Shown here one piece after another: positions 1 through 9,693 of a stretch of DNA of 64,000 bases (position 1 is its first letter; the number at the start of each line of letters is the position of its first letter). Made by a program: the position numbers and the translations under genes. The DNA comes from CAWARU01 sp963805795 (GTDB lineage Bacteria > Pseudomonadota > Gammaproteobacteria > UBA6186 > Azoamicaceae). A model generated the notes under the pieces. The model was not told where the DNA came from, did no database searches, and was given only the letters and a program-made list of their open reading frames with translations. The stretch is from the NCBI GenBank assembly GCA_963805795.1, contig CAWDVG010000001.1, positions 992,001 through 1,056,000 of the forward strand, read 5' to 3'.

Positions 1-37
1 GTCGGCTGATAAAAGGTCGAGATAGGCTCACACTCAT
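1..37 (-). CDS. RND efflux pump inner-membrane permease, first 12 codons only
   Basis: An ATG at 37 reading leftwards gives MSVSLSRPFISR before the window ends. The pattern SLSRPFI-R is the usual N-terminus of MdtB/AcrB-type RND permeases, just before the first membrane helix. A GGAG sequence inside the last codons of the adaptor gene lies about 12 nt upstream, and only 3 nt separate the two genes, so they are probably co-transcribed and translationally coupled. Only the start is visible; the family call rests on this short match plus the adaptor next door. Confidence 0.6.
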   Translation of the reverse strand, partial: MSVSLSRPFISR

Positions 38-40
38 ATA

Positions 41-1441
41 TTAATTTGCTCCATTATTTGAGAATTTTGCCTTTTGAATGAGATTTTCTGACGCATGATT
101 TTGATTATTTCTCGGTTCAGATTTGATAAGCGTATTCTCTGCCAGATTATCACCTCCCTCTACTACAACTTCTTGATTAGGTAATACATCTCCGGTAATG
201 GCAGCATTATTTTGAACTGTGGCGCGGATGGCTATGGGTTTTACATTAGCAAACGATTGATTATCCTTTTTGTTGACTACATATACAAATGCGCCGTTGG
301 CTCCATATTGCAACGCAGTTTTTGGTACAACAATTGCGTTTTGTAAGGTCGATACTTTTAACTGCACATTCACAAACTGATTGGGGAAAAGTGTTTTGTC
401 TTCATTTTTAAATAAAGCCCTTACTCTTACAGTACCTGTTGTGGTATCAATTTGATTATCTAGGCTCAAAACAGAACCTGTGGCCAACAGTTTGTTTTGG
501 GCCCGATCATAGGCCTCAACCACAAGCCCTTTTCCTCGATCCATATTTTGTAACACTTGTGGCAAACTATCTTCAGGAATTGTGAATACCACTGAAATGG
601 GTTGGATGGTATTGATGATCACTAAACCTGTGGTATCGGTTGTTTGCACAAAGTTTCCCAAATCAACCAAGCGCAATCCAACTTGTCCATCAATGGGTGA
701 GGTAATATGACAATAAATTAAATTCACTTTAACTTGATCAATTTGTCCTTGATCTAATTGCACCGTTCCTTCTAGCTGCCTTACCAGCCATCTTTGGGTT
801 TCTAAGGTTTGTTGTGATACAGAATCCTGTGCGAAAAGAGTTTCATAGCGTGCTAAATCTATTTTAGCATTGGCTAATAGAGCCTGATCCCTAAGTAATT
901 GTCCCTGGAATTGTTCGAGTTGCGCTTCATAGGGTCTAGGGTCTATGAGTGCTATTAGCTCGCCTGCTTTCACTTCTTGACCTTCGGAATAATAAATTTC
1001 TTGCAGCCGACCATTGATTTGAGTTTTTACAGTTGCAGTATCTAATGCAGTTACAATTCCGAGCGCCGGAATAAAAATGGGCATATCCATTTTTTTGGCT
1101 GTACCTAAGACAACCGGCACTGGTTTTACAGCAGATTTTTTGGAATGATGAAGCCAATGGATCAAGCCTTGTATCAATAAAAAGATGATAGCAAGTATAA
1201 TAATCCCAACAACCCAAGTTATTATTTTATGGCGTTTATTATTTGTAATGGAATTATTTTCTCTTTGCACTTCTGGCGGAATCTCGGCTGCCTCAGATGT
1301 TGATTCTGGATGCTTGCCTATTTTAGAAGCTATATCAGAATCACTATCTATTTGGTGATAGGACAAATTTTCCTCTTGATGTAGGGGGTCAGTCTTTGGC
1401 TTATTTTCATTAGCGCCATTATCTGACCAATCTTCATCCAT
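41..1441 (-). CDS. RND efflux periplasmic adaptor (HlyD/MdtA-type membrane fusion protein)
   Basis: 466 residues. This is the membrane-fusion subunit that joins an inner-membrane RND pump to an outer-membrane channel. A polar cytoplasmic N-terminus of about 70 residues precedes one membrane anchor (about 73-97). Then come a split biotinyl-lipoyl domain around GRLQEIYYSEGQEVKAGELI, an alpha-hairpin (LAR-ETL-FAQDSVSQQTLE), the second lipoyl half (ITSPIDGQVGLRLVDLGNFV) and beta-barrel segments. These motifs and their order are typical of MdtA. The start is an ATG preceded by AAGGA at good spacing. The pump gene begins 3 nt downstream. The long charged N-terminal tail before the anchor is longer than in E. 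coli MdtA. The substrate cannot be told. Confidence 0.9.
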   Translation of the reverse strand: MDEDWSDNGANENKPKTDPLHQEENLSYHQIDSDSDIASKIGKHPESTSEAAEIPPEVQRENNSITNNKRHKIITWVVGIIILAIIFLLIQGLIHWLHHSKKSAVKPVPVVLGTAKKMDMPIFIPALGIVTALDTATVKTQINGRLQEIYYSEGQEVKAGELIALIDPRPYEAQLEQFQGQLLRDQALLANAKIDLARYETLFAQDSVSQQTLETQRWLVRQLEGTVQLDQGQIDQVKVNLIYCHITSPIDGQVGLRLVDLGNFVQTTDTTGLVIINTIQPISVVFTIPEDSLPQVLQNMDRGKGLVVEAYDRAQNKLLATGSVLSLDNQIDTTTGTVRVRALFKNEDKTLFPNQFVNVQLKVSTLQNAIVVPKTALQYGANGAFVYVVNKKDNQSFANVKPIAIRATVQNNAAITGDVLPNQEVVVEGGDNLAENTLIKSEPRNNQNHASENLIQKAKFSNNGAN

Positions 1442-1570
1442 GTATTTTTCCTTAACTACTAGTGTACCTTCCCTAATATTAAATTTTATACTAAATTCCT
1501 AACTTAACAACTAAATCAACTAACAAAAAATATTCAAAATAAAAATACTTTTTCCACTAAACTTAACTCT

Positions 1571-2041
1571 ATGAGCAATGAGACTCTTGAAAAATCGCCT
1601 CAAACTTCAACCACCGAAAATACCAATATTCGGGATCATTTGGCGAATGAAAGAACTTTTCTAGCCTGGATAAGAACCAGTTTAGGGCTAATGGCGTTTG
1701 GGTTTGTGGTTGAAAAGTTCAGTTTATTTTTAAAACAGTTAGTCTATTTTTTGAGGGTGCCAGATCTAGCTCTGAAAGACATTTCATCATCTACTTTGCA
1801 AGAGATTGTATCCCCGAGTTTACAAGGTTACTCTTCTACATTTGGCATTTTGCTTGTTGCCTTTGGCACGCTGATGGGTATTTTTGCTTACGTTAAATTT
1901 GCTAGAATTGAAAAACAAATAAAAATGAATGCCTATAGACCCTCTTTGGGTCTTGATTTGATACTAGCGCTATCAGTGTTGTTGATTGGTATGTTTTTAG
2001 TGATATACTTAACCTTAAATAGCTCTGCTTTTAATAAATAA
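1571..2041 (+). CDS. DUF202 family (YidH-like) membrane protein
   Basis: 156 residues with the DUF202 signature NIRDHLANERTFLAWIRTSL at about 20-39, followed by three hydrophobic segments (about 38-60, 95-115 and 130-150). The family comprises small integral membrane proteins of unsettled biochemical function. It is divergent from the efflux adaptor. Its 3' end overlaps, tail to tail, the last 109 nt of the unknown gene on the other strand; both frames look genuine. Confidence 0.85.
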   Translation: MSNETLEKSPQTSTTENTNIRDHLANERTFLAWIRTSLGLMAFGFVVEKFSLFLKQLVYFLRVPDLALKDISSSTLQEIVSPSLQGYSSTFGILLVAFGTLMGIFAYVKFARIEKQIKMNAYRPSLGLDLILALSVLLIGMFLVIYLTLNSSAFNK

Positions 2042-3528
2042 TTTTGCGGAGCAATATGTTGATTTTTTCTAATATAATATTGTTTGAATGATGGTGTTAT
2101 AACACTTGCATTCATTTCCTTATCAAAGTGCAATTGATGTTCTGAATTTAATTTTCTGGTTACTGCGCTCTGATTTGATGAAAATGCTATAGCATGATTG
2201 AACTTTGATTTGCCTAAAATGGCATCGAGTCTTCGTTCGCAATCTCTAACAAAAACTTGTCTGACATAAGGATTGTTGGGGATCTTGTCCTTCGAAAATT
2301 TATCTTTTTCAAGTTTATTATGACATTGTCTATTACGCGGATTGGCAGGAGTTACATAAAGAAATGTTGGCAGAAAAGAAAAGGGATGACTAGAATGCCC
2401 TAATATTGTATGCGATTCTGCAGGGGCAAACAGTTTGGGTTTTGAATTAAATTTGACTAGGTGAATAGTTTCTTCTTGCACAGCAGTTGCTGGACTAGAA
2501 ATATATCTTTGAATATCAGTATGAATGCTTTCTGGACAAGTTTGCAATTGACTACCTATATCCCATAAGAAATATTTTGGATTAAATTGATATTGCTGTT
2601 TCATAGACAGAGGAAATTTATGATAACATTGTAATAAAGTATCTCGGATTCTATCTTCCATCCCTGGCGCTTTATTGCGCAAGAGCCAAGACATATCTTC
2701 AATTGTTAAGGGTTTGTCTTGGTATAGTCTCTGATAGAAATTGGCATCATGATAGCGATCAAAGAAGCCATTTACAAAATTCTCTTGTGTTAACTGATTG
2801 GCTTTTGCCCTTTTGGCGATTGCTTCTTTATGATGCCAGACATAGGAACCATTTTGTAATGCTTGTTCTCGAGATTCTATTACCTCGTTTAAGAGTGGAA
2901 AAAAGTTTTCCCGATTATCATAACGCAAATATGCATTGAGATCCAGCATCACGGGTTTAATTTTCATTTTATTAATAAGGTTTGGATCAAATTTGTCAAC
3001 TAAACCATCTGAATATCCAGCAATTTTTAGTGCAGAATGGACGAAGTGAACACAATTTGTACTGACCAAAACATAAGCACTTTTTTCTTTAGTTTTGGAT
3101 GAAGTCCAATTGGCTAAACGAAGCCAGGCTTCTTCTGTTATAGGTAAGCGTATTTGAACCGTTTGAAATTTTTTCATGGATCGACCCGTCTTGAGTGTTT
3201 CATTGAGTACAGCTCCCTCCCCTGCAAATGCAGTTAAAACACCAGGCTCTTTTGGGTAAAAACCCAAAAGTTCTTCTTTTATATGAGTTCTTTGTTCATT
3301 ATAAATAGGAAATTTTCCATATACATGACCTGCAGTATCGCCCATGTCAATATTAACGATAACACTTCGATTGTACAAAATATCTCTTAAGGCTTTATTA
3401 TTATTTGAAAGTTCAATTAATCTTTGCTTATCTGGTTTAAAGCCCATTTGAATAAGACTGTCTATTTCCTTTTTGTTCCCAGCGCGCGACGCTTTAATAT
3501 ATTGTGCATATAATTCAGATTCTTTCAT
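1933..3528 (-). CDS. Putative effector with a permuted papain-like cysteine hydrolase motif
   Basis: 531 residues; I recognise no named family. The region from about 55 to 175 has the layout of permuted papain/NlpC-like hydrolases: a His-bearing strand (GDTAGHVYGKF, His68), an aromatic-glycine segment (LLGFYPKEPG), a hydrophobic helix and then STNCVHFVHSALKIAG with candidate nucleophile Cys159. The remainder (about 180-531) is polar, largely helical and unknown. There is no signal peptide or membrane segment, which fits a protein exported by a dedicated secretion system, but that is inference. The 3' end overlaps the DUF202 gene by 109 nt. The N-terminal 50 residues resemble a short helical repeat (QYIKASRAGNKKEIDSLIQM), possibly one degenerate ankyrin unit. 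Confidence 0.6.
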   Translation of the reverse strand: MKESELYAQYIKASRAGNKKEIDSLIQMGFKPDKQRLIELSNNNKALRDILYNRSVIVNIDMGDTAGHVYGKFPIYNEQRTHIKEELLGFYPKEPGVLTAFAGEGAVLNETLKTGRSMKKFQTVQIRLPITEEAWLRLANWTSSKTKEKSAYVLVSTNCVHFVHSALKIAGYSDGLVDKFDPNLINKMKIKPVMLDLNAYLRYDNRENFFPLLNEVIESREQALQNGSYVWHHKEAIAKRAKANQLTQENFVNGFFDRYHDANFYQRLYQDKPLTIEDMSWLLRNKAPGMEDRIRDTLLQCYHKFPLSMKQQYQFNPKYFLWDIGSQLQTCPESIHTDIQRYISSPATAVQEETIHLVKFNSKPKLFAPAESHTILGHSSHPFSFLPTFLYVTPANPRNRQCHNKLEKDKFSKDKIPNNPYVRQVFVRDCERRLDAILGKSKFNHAIAFSSNQSAVTRKLNSEHQLHFDKEMNASVITPSFKQYYIRKNQHIAPQNYLLKAELFKVKYITKNIPINNTDSASIKSRPKEGL

Positions 3529-3644
3529 ATGAATACCCTGTTGATTGATTTCATCTAGGGTTATTTTATTAGGAAAATAAAATTAGAAAAATCGGGTATT
3601 TAGCGGAAAGAGCGGAAAGAATTGATTCAATTTATTAAGGTTTA

Positions 3645-4361
3645 TTATATTTTTTTAATACAGAGTTGAACACTCATCTTCAGTTCTGTTTTATTTTCGC
3701 GGTCCTTTTCTGGTGAAACAACTGCATGCAAATTCACCTGATATTCTTTTGATTGCCAGGCCATTAATTTGGGACCAGCGCTGGTTCTTTTATGATCCCA
3801 CTGTATTCGTTTTTCAATATTCTGATTCTCAAAAGGGGTTAAGGATTTTTCGAAACCAGCAGCGGGTTTCCAACCGGCCGATTCTAATTTCTGAACAATT
3901 TCTTTTATTGCTTGTACACCGTCTTCTATCTTAATTGCCTCGGGGGTTGTTATAATGGAAAGTTCAATAAATTCCTGAGTATCTCCCTTAAACTTAAAAT
4001 TTCCCCAGGAGGCTTGTTCTAAAGTAAATCCCAGTTTTTTGTCACGAAACTCAAATTTTGCAGGATGATTAACAAATTGTGAAATGGTAATGATATTAGA
4101 ATCTAAGTCAAGTGTATAAGGCAGCTGCATGGTTGATTGTTGAACTAACTTTTTGGCTGTGCAATCAGAGGAAAAAATAATCTGCCCGTGTTTGAGATGT
4201 TCTAGGGTTCCTCCAAAATAATGCTGAATGTAATGATTCGTTTGTTCTAAGATTGCACTTAGCTGGCCTTTTTTTGCCAAAAAATCAATAACAAATAAGC
4301 CTGATGCAAAAAAAACCATGAATAGCATGGTGACTATAAAATACATTCTTTTGTTCATCAC
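3645..4361 (-). CDS. Hypothetical membrane-anchored protein
   Basis: 238 residues, family not recognised. One N-terminal hydrophobic segment (about 7-28) looks like an uncleaved signal anchor, so the rest (about 210 residues, mixed alpha/beta, with acidic and lysine-rich C-terminal strands) is probably periplasmic. Start codon GTG at 4361 or the ATG immediately after it; AGGA lies 6-9 nt upstream. It follows the ABC-2 permease gene on the same strand about 100 nt downstream and could be its partner or an unrelated gene. No catalytic motif is visible. Confidence 0.6.
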   Translation of the reverse strand: MMNKRMYFIVTMLFMVFFASGLFVIDFLAKKGQLSAILEQTNHYIQHYFGGTLEHLKHGQIIFSSDCTAKKLVQQSTMQLPYTLDLDSNIITISQFVNHPAKFEFRDKKLGFTLEQASWGNFKFKGDTQEFIELSIITTPEAIKIEDGVQAIKEIVQKLESAGWKPAAGFEKSLTPFENQNIEKRIQWDHKRTSAGPKLMAWQSKEYQVNLHAVVSPEKDRENKTELKMSVQLCIKKI

Positions 4362-4457
4362 AACTCATCCTACCTATAAATCCTAAAATGAGAATTGTAA
4401 CGCCGTTGCTATCAAATAAAATACGTTTTATAACCTTGTTCAAACCCTCAACAATAT

Positions 4458-5900
4458 TTAAGCTAATTGCTTTGCCTCCATACGCCAACGAGTGAAGACT
4501 AGCCCCCAAGCAATAAGGTCTTGAATCAATATTAAACTGGAAATAAAAGCAATTTGACCTGTTGTGACAGGTACTGATTCCTTAAACCAAGCCCAAGGGG
4601 CAAGAGCCGGATACCAATAATCTGGGAGATCGGTATAAGACAATAATATGGGTATTAGGGTATAGAGGGCAATTAAGTAAACGATTGCTGCCAAATGAGC
4701 ACGCTTAGCATGAAAATTAAAAGTAATGTAATAAAGAATGCCAATATCTCGCAGCAAAAAGAAAAATAAAGATATGAAAAATCCCATAAAAATGAATATG
4801 ACTTTGGGGTCTGGGAAATCAAAATGCTGCCATTTGAAAAGTAAAATAAGTAATAAAATAAGAGATAGGATGGTAGAAAAAATCCAGGGAGGGGTTAGAG
4901 AAAATGCAGGGATGATTCGGCATTCCTTAATGTACTTTACAAGACGAAAATAGTGCACAATATTCTTGGGGGTAAAAAAGGCAGCATAGATACTTCCTTG
5001 TAAAGCAATGAAATATGCAGTCCCAAGCCAGACCATTGTTAAGTAAGATTGAGGAATGTTAAGTTTGGCGGGATAAGAAGTTCCAAACCATGTAACCGTA
5101 AGGTTAGATTGTGGAATTTCCTGACCGGTGACAAAATAAACAAATCCACCCACGTAAAAAATCCAGATGAGAACAAATAAAGGCCAAGCCCAGGGTAGGC
5201 TTCTCATTTGTAATTCATTACGTAGCAATCGATAAATGCCAAAAAATAAGCAAAGACAGAATAATATGAGAGAACCAATAGCAAATGTTTGATAATCTAG
5301 GTTAAGACCGTACCAGGTATGAATCTTAAATAATTCTGCCAACGCTTGTCTTCCCATAAGAAATACTGCATAGGCAACAGCAATTGTAAAAAGCTGGATC
5401 AAAACCACTCTGGCGCGTGAATTTAAAGGGCTAATTCTTTGAAACAAAAGAGATGTAAATAAACCAAAAGTCTGCGCAAAAATTCCAATCAGTAGATAAT
5501 AGACAATATCATAAGAGAGATTCGAATATTGTATCCCTTCGTTGGCAAATAACCCGGTGATGCCAATTGCGACAAGGCACCAGAATGCACCATACCAAAC
5601 AAAAATAGTGCTTCCAAAGATCTTACCCCATGTCATAGACCATGGCCCGAGAGGCGTCATACGTTGCGAGTCCCAGGTATGTTCACGCAATTCTTGAAAT
5701 ATGGCATCGGCAGATAAGCCAGAACCCCAAACCACTAATAAGAGGAAGATTATATTTAAAGCAGCGTGTGGGACAGACAATCCTATCTGATCATTTTGTA
5801 AATAGACAATAAAGAAAATGGCAAGTAAAAAAGCAGGCATAGCAATAAGCCGTTGAGCCGTAAACACTTGCCATAGATTTCGTTTAAATTCAGGATTCAT
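4458..5900 (-). CDS. ABC-2 type transporter permease
   Basis: 480 residues with about 12 hydrophobic segments spread over the whole length. The N-terminal part (VVWGSGLSADAIFQELREHTWDSQRMTPLGPWSMTWGKIFGS, with its positions about 58-98) matches ABC-2 membrane subunits, where an amphipathic REHTW...TPL elbow helix contacts the ATPase. The ATPase gene starts about 220 nt away on the opposite strand, so the two form a divergent pair that likely makes one exporter. Substrate unknown. Confidence 0.75.
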   Translation of the reverse strand: MNPEFKRNLWQVFTAQRLIAMPAFLLAIFFIVYLQNDQIGLSVPHAALNIIFLLLVVWGSGLSADAIFQELREHTWDSQRMTPLGPWSMTWGKIFGSTIFVWYGAFWCLVAIGITGLFANEGIQYSNLSYDIVYYLLIGIFAQTFGLFTSLLFQRISPLNSRARVVLIQLFTIAVAYAVFLMGRQALAELFKIHTWYGLNLDYQTFAIGSLILFCLCLFFGIYRLLRNELQMRSLPWAWPLFVLIWIFYVGGFVYFVTGQEIPQSNLTVTWFGTSYPAKLNIPQSYLTMVWLGTAYFIALQGSIYAAFFTPKNIVHYFRLVKYIKECRIIPAFSLTPPWIFSTILSLILLLILLFKWQHFDFPDPKVIFIFMGFFISLFFFLLRDIGILYYITFNFHAKRAHLAAIVYLIALYTLIPILLSYTDLPDYWYPALAPWAWFKESVPVTTGQIAFISSLILIQDLIAWGLVFTRWRMEAKQLA

Positions 5901-6120
5901 GGCTAAATCCTGACATAACTTGCATCAATATTCAAGCATTTGTTAAAAATTGAAGCGATATGGCATTAAGAGCTGGCAACAGTAAGTTAAATTATTATGG
6001 TATGATTTCTTTATATATTTACCTCTTCCTATAGAGAAGTTGTAACTTTCTGTATAAATCGTTAAAATTTAGGCAGTCTGTTAAGATCTTTACCCAAGTT
6101 GTTAATTCAGGAGATTTTTC

Positions 6121-6828
6121 TTGATTTCAGTTCAAAACCTAACTTTTGATTACCCTGGTAAGCGGGCACTTCAGCATGTCAGTTTCTCCATTGAACCTGG
6201 CAGTATCACAGCTTTAGTAGGTCCCAATGGTGCAGGCAAAAGTACCCTTATGCGATGTCTGGCAGCTCTAGAAACGCCAAGTGCGGGTTCAATTCACATT
6301 GATTCTTTAGATGTACTTGAAAATCCTCGTGAAGCCCATGCTCTTATGGGTTACTTACCCGATTTCTTTGGTTTATACGATGATCTTTCTGTTGAACAAT
6401 GCTTACGTTATCATGCGATGGTACAAAAAATTTCAAAGCAAGAGCAGCAAGCCGCTGTTGAAAGAGTTGCCATACGCATGCAAATTCAAGATTTATTATT
6501 TCAGGAAGCCAAAACTCTATCCCGCGGGCAACGTCAACGTCTAGCAATTGCTCAGGCTATTATCCATCATCCTAAAGTATTAATTCTAGATGAACCTGCA
6601 TCTGGTTTAGATCCAGAAGCACGTTTTCACTTATCACAATTACTGGTTTTACTTTCAAAGGAAGGCATTACTATGCTGGTTTCTTCTCATATTCTTTCAG
6701 AACTTGAAGATTATTGCACTCATATGTTAGTACTGCGTGATGGTAGAATTGTAAAGCACTGCGCGATCGATGAGTCTTCCAAACGCATGATAGATATATA
6801 TTTAGAAACGTCCACGCATAACACATAA
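6121..6828 (+). CDS. ABC-2 type transporter ATP-binding protein
   Basis: 235 residues with all ABC ATPase motifs: Walker A GPNGAGKST (34-42), signature LSRGQRQRL, Walker B VLILDEPASGLDP and the switch His in SSHILSE. The start is a TTG. This is supported by AGGAG at 6109-6113 with a 7-nt spacer and by the first strand ISVQNLTFDYPGK aligning with the family's normal N-terminus. It probably energises the neighbouring divergent 480-residue permease. A stem-loop at its 3' end may serve both this gene and the converging comEC gene. Confidence 0.9.
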   Translation: MISVQNLTFDYPGKRALQHVSFSIEPGSITALVGPNGAGKSTLMRCLAALETPSAGSIHIDSLDVLENPREAHALMGYLPDFFGLYDDLSVEQCLRYHAMVQKISKQEQQAAVERVAIRMQIQDLLFQEAKTLSRGQRQRLAIAQAIIHHPKVLILDEPASGLDPEARFHLSQLLVLLSKEGITMLVSSHILSELEDYCTHMLVLRDGRIVKHCAIDESSKRMIDIYLETSTHNT

Positions 6829-6866
6829 TGTTTGAGCATCAAGGGGGTTATTTACTCCAACATTAT
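6825..6866. terminator. Candidate bidirectional terminator stem-loop
   Basis: Arms ATAATGTTTGAG (6825-6836) and CTCCAACATTAT (6855-6866) pair with one mismatch. They lie between the convergent ends of the ABC ATPase gene and comEC. A short T-rich run follows on the plus strand. Confidence 0.4.
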
Positions 6867-6876
6867 TTAACAGTTA

Positions 6877-9540
6877 TTAATGGAAGGCCCATTGCCAAAA
6901 ATGTTTATTGACTGCCCTATAGCTTGTTGGTTTTTCAATGGCTTCCTGATCTTTCAAAATAAAACTAATTGCACCATCGCGTACACTATCGAATAAAGGA
7001 ATTTTTAATTGACGATAGCGTTCTAAAATTTCATTTTTTGGATGACCGTATTGGTTTAAATAGCCAACAGGAATCAAAGCATAAGCCGGATTGACTGCTT
7101 GAATAAAATCCAGACTGGAAGAAGTTCGGCTTCCATGATGCGGAACAACCAATAGGGTTGATGCGAGTTTTTTATTTCCAAAGGTATTGGGCTTATCAAG
7201 TAATTTTTTCTCCGAAGACTGTTCAATATCCCCTGTTAATAATATAGCTTGTTTTCCGGCACGAACCTGCAATACACAGCAGTGATCATTTCGTTTGGCA
7301 GTATGGATTGTATCGGGATGAAGCATCTCGAAATCGACTCCATCCCAGTGCCAGTGTTGCCCTGCATAGCAGGGTTTTATTTTAGGATTCATTAAACTTC
7401 CAAAATTTTTTAATTTAGATGTTGGTGAATTCGTATGCGATTGGACTACTTCCATTTCACTCGTCAAAATAGTATCCACAGGCATTTTTTTCAAAATGGA
7501 AGCAAGACCGCCGATATGATCATTATCACCATGGCTGATTACAACTGCATCGATCTTTTTTATTCCTTGGCTTTCTAAAAACGGTAAGACAACTCTTGAA
7601 CCAGTATCGACTTCTGGTCCAAATCGAGGGCCTGTATCAAAAACCAAAACGTGATGCTGTGTTTGCAATACCGCTGCTAGGCCTTGCCCAACATCCAATA
7701 AAGTAAATTTGGCAGTTCCTAAAGCGGGTGCGGTTGATCCACTTAGAAATAAGGGCAATAATGCTAGGCAACCCAGAAAACGTCCCGGCATACCTTTTGG
7801 CATTAATAGCAGGATAGTGCCCATAAAAGCTATAATAAGTGAAATATTAGAAGTTACTGCTGGAATCCAAATCGCCTTAGGCATTTTGGCAAAAAAGTTT
7901 AGTATGGGCCAGAAATAACTAAAGCTATTTTCTGCAATGGTTAATAAAAATTTTCCAGCAGTCTCTGAGAATATCAAGACTAAACTTCCCAATAATGCAG
8001 GAGGAACCACTGTAAAACTAACCCAGGGAATAGCAAGTATATTGGACAGTGGGGAAACCAAGGATATTTGATTAAAAGAGGCTACCGTTAGGGGCATTAG
8101 TCCTAAAAAAATCACCCATTGTGCCCTCCCCCATTTCCACCACAACCCAGTGGGATATAACCGGCCCTTTAATCCATATAACATCATGCCGACTGCTACA
8201 AATGACAACCAAAACCCTATTGATAAAGTAGGAAAAGGGTCCAGTATCAAAACTACTGCTAGTGCAACAAAGTAACTTTTCCAAACATGGCTTAAGCGGC
8301 GATTGAGCATACCCGACATAAATAATGTAATCATGACGAGGGCACGCTGGGTTGAGATGGAAAACCCGGCTAATGCAGCATAAATGGCAGCAATGCCGAT
8401 GGCAGCAAAAGCTGCAATCCAAACAGCAGGAAAAATGAAGGAAGCATAGGGCAAGCATCTATAAAGTAATTGAATCATTAAATAGGCGACTGAAGCCACT
8501 AAGCCAACATGAAGGCCAGAAATAGCCATAAGATGAGCTGTGCCAGTATCGCGAAAAACAGCCCATTGCTCTTGACTAATTCCTTCACGAACTCCAAGCA
8601 CCAATGCCGTTATAAGGGGACCAAAAGTTCTATTTTCCATATGAATTTTTATTTTTTGATAAAGAAAGGCACGCAAACGGTGAACAGGCATTGAATACCA
8701 ATGGCTGCTTAACTTTTTTGGGCTGCAATTGATTTGGCCTATATTATTTTTTGCCATTACATTGTCCAAAGAGGAGCTTGCATTTAGATTTGACTGTTTA
8801 TTCCTATTCCTCTTGGGTAATTTTAAAAGTATTCTGCCCTCCGCTTGCAAACGATTTTGAAAATAATACTTTTCCTTGTCGAAACTGCCCGTGTTTGAAT
8901 AGCTCCTTGGCTTTTTTAATTTAACCCAAAATTGCCATTCATCCCCTACCCGCAAATCCTCTGCCTTAAATTTTTCATTTCTCTGATGGCCTATTTTTAA
9001 TCCACTTAATGCATTCTTATTTTTAATAGGCTGCTTTGCTTCATAATATGAAAGCATAATTCGACCGGGATTGTTCCAAAGCTCTCTTGCTAAAGTATTT
9101 TTGACATCAAATTCAAAGCGAACTCCTCCATCTTGAGTCTCTGGTAAACTGACAATAGTCCCCACTACCTGAATCACTTCCCCTGCCAAATTTTCAGGCA
9201 ATCGTTTGGCTAAATTTATATAAATATGAACCCACATCCAAAAATAGCCCAAAATAAAAGTCAGCATGAACCAGAAAAGCCGTTGAGTGATGGGTTTCAT
9301 GATGGGCAATAAAATGTTTTTATTTAACTGAATAAGCCGCCAAACCATACTCCCTTGGCCCGGGATTTTTTCTGGGCTTACATATAGTTTTTTTTGAATA
9401 AACTTCAATAGATTTGCCAGCAAAAATGTTAACAACAGTAAAAGCATAGCTATTAATATCGAAACTTTAAATGAAGGAAGTTCAGAATAAAAATAATGAC
9501 TACATATACCTAACAAGAAAAATACAATATATGAAATCAT
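6877..9540 (-). CDS. comEC: ComEC/Rec2 family DNA-uptake channel
   Basis: 887 residues. ComEC forms the inner-membrane channel for single-stranded DNA during natural transformation. N-terminal membrane segments with the DUF4131 region (about 1-240) are followed by the Competence domain (GTAHLMAISGLHVGLVASV, near 345, then multiple helices to about 600). A C-terminal metallo-beta-lactamase domain follows (LLDVGQGLAAVL, then VISHGDNDHIGGL with the metal-binding HxDH, and VVPHHGSRTSSS). Length and order match full-length ComEC. A 30-40 residue lysine/asparagine-rich insertion sits near 240-275. No other competence gene is in the window. Confidence 0.93.
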   Translation of the reverse strand: MISYIVFFLLGICSHYFYSELPSFKVSILIAMLLLLLTFLLANLLKFIQKKLYVSPEKIPGQGSMVWRLIQLNKNILLPIMKPITQRLFWFMLTFILGYFWMWVHIYINLAKRLPENLAGEVIQVVGTIVSLPETQDGGVRFEFDVKNTLARELWNNPGRIMLSYYEAKQPIKNKNALSGLKIGHQRNEKFKAEDLRVGDEWQFWVKLKKPRSYSNTGSFDKEKYYFQNRLQAEGRILLKLPKRNRNKQSNLNASSSLDNVMAKNNIGQINCSPKKLSSHWYSMPVHRLRAFLYQKIKIHMENRTFGPLITALVLGVREGISQEQWAVFRDTGTAHLMAISGLHVGLVASVAYLMIQLLYRCLPYASFIFPAVWIAAFAAIGIAAIYAALAGFSISTQRALVMITLFMSGMLNRRLSHVWKSYFVALAVVLILDPFPTLSIGFWLSFVAVGMMLYGLKGRLYPTGLWWKWGRAQWVIFLGLMPLTVASFNQISLVSPLSNILAIPWVSFTVVPPALLGSLVLIFSETAGKFLLTIAENSFSYFWPILNFFAKMPKAIWIPAVTSNISLIIAFMGTILLLMPKGMPGRFLGCLALLPLFLSGSTAPALGTAKFTLLDVGQGLAAVLQTQHHVLVFDTGPRFGPEVDTGSRVVLPFLESQGIKKIDAVVISHGDNDHIGGLASILKKMPVDTILTSEMEVVQSHTNSPTSKLKNFGSLMNPKIKPCYAGQHWHWDGVDFEMLHPDTIHTAKRNDHCCVLQVRAGKQAILLTGDIEQSSEKKLLDKPNTFGNKKLASTLLVVPHHGSRTSSSLDFIQAVNPAYALIPVGYLNQYGHPKNEILERYRQLKIPLFDSVRDGAISFILKDQEAIEKPTSYRAVNKHFWQWAFH

Positions 9541-9693
9541 AGTTTATCCATTCTCTACCCGTTTCTATTTTTCATATCCTATTTTAATAAAAAGTATTCT
9601 AAAGACAATCCGCTAAATATCCGATCCATTTTGCATTACAAAAAAGTTATGATGGTTTTATACAGTTAAAATCTAATTTAAATAAGGGCGGGT

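Noticed and set aside
4285..4509. Minus-strand frame overlapping the start of the 238-residue gene and the end of the ABC permease gene
   Set aside because: It overlaps two better-supported genes and has no ribosome site or recognisable sequence.
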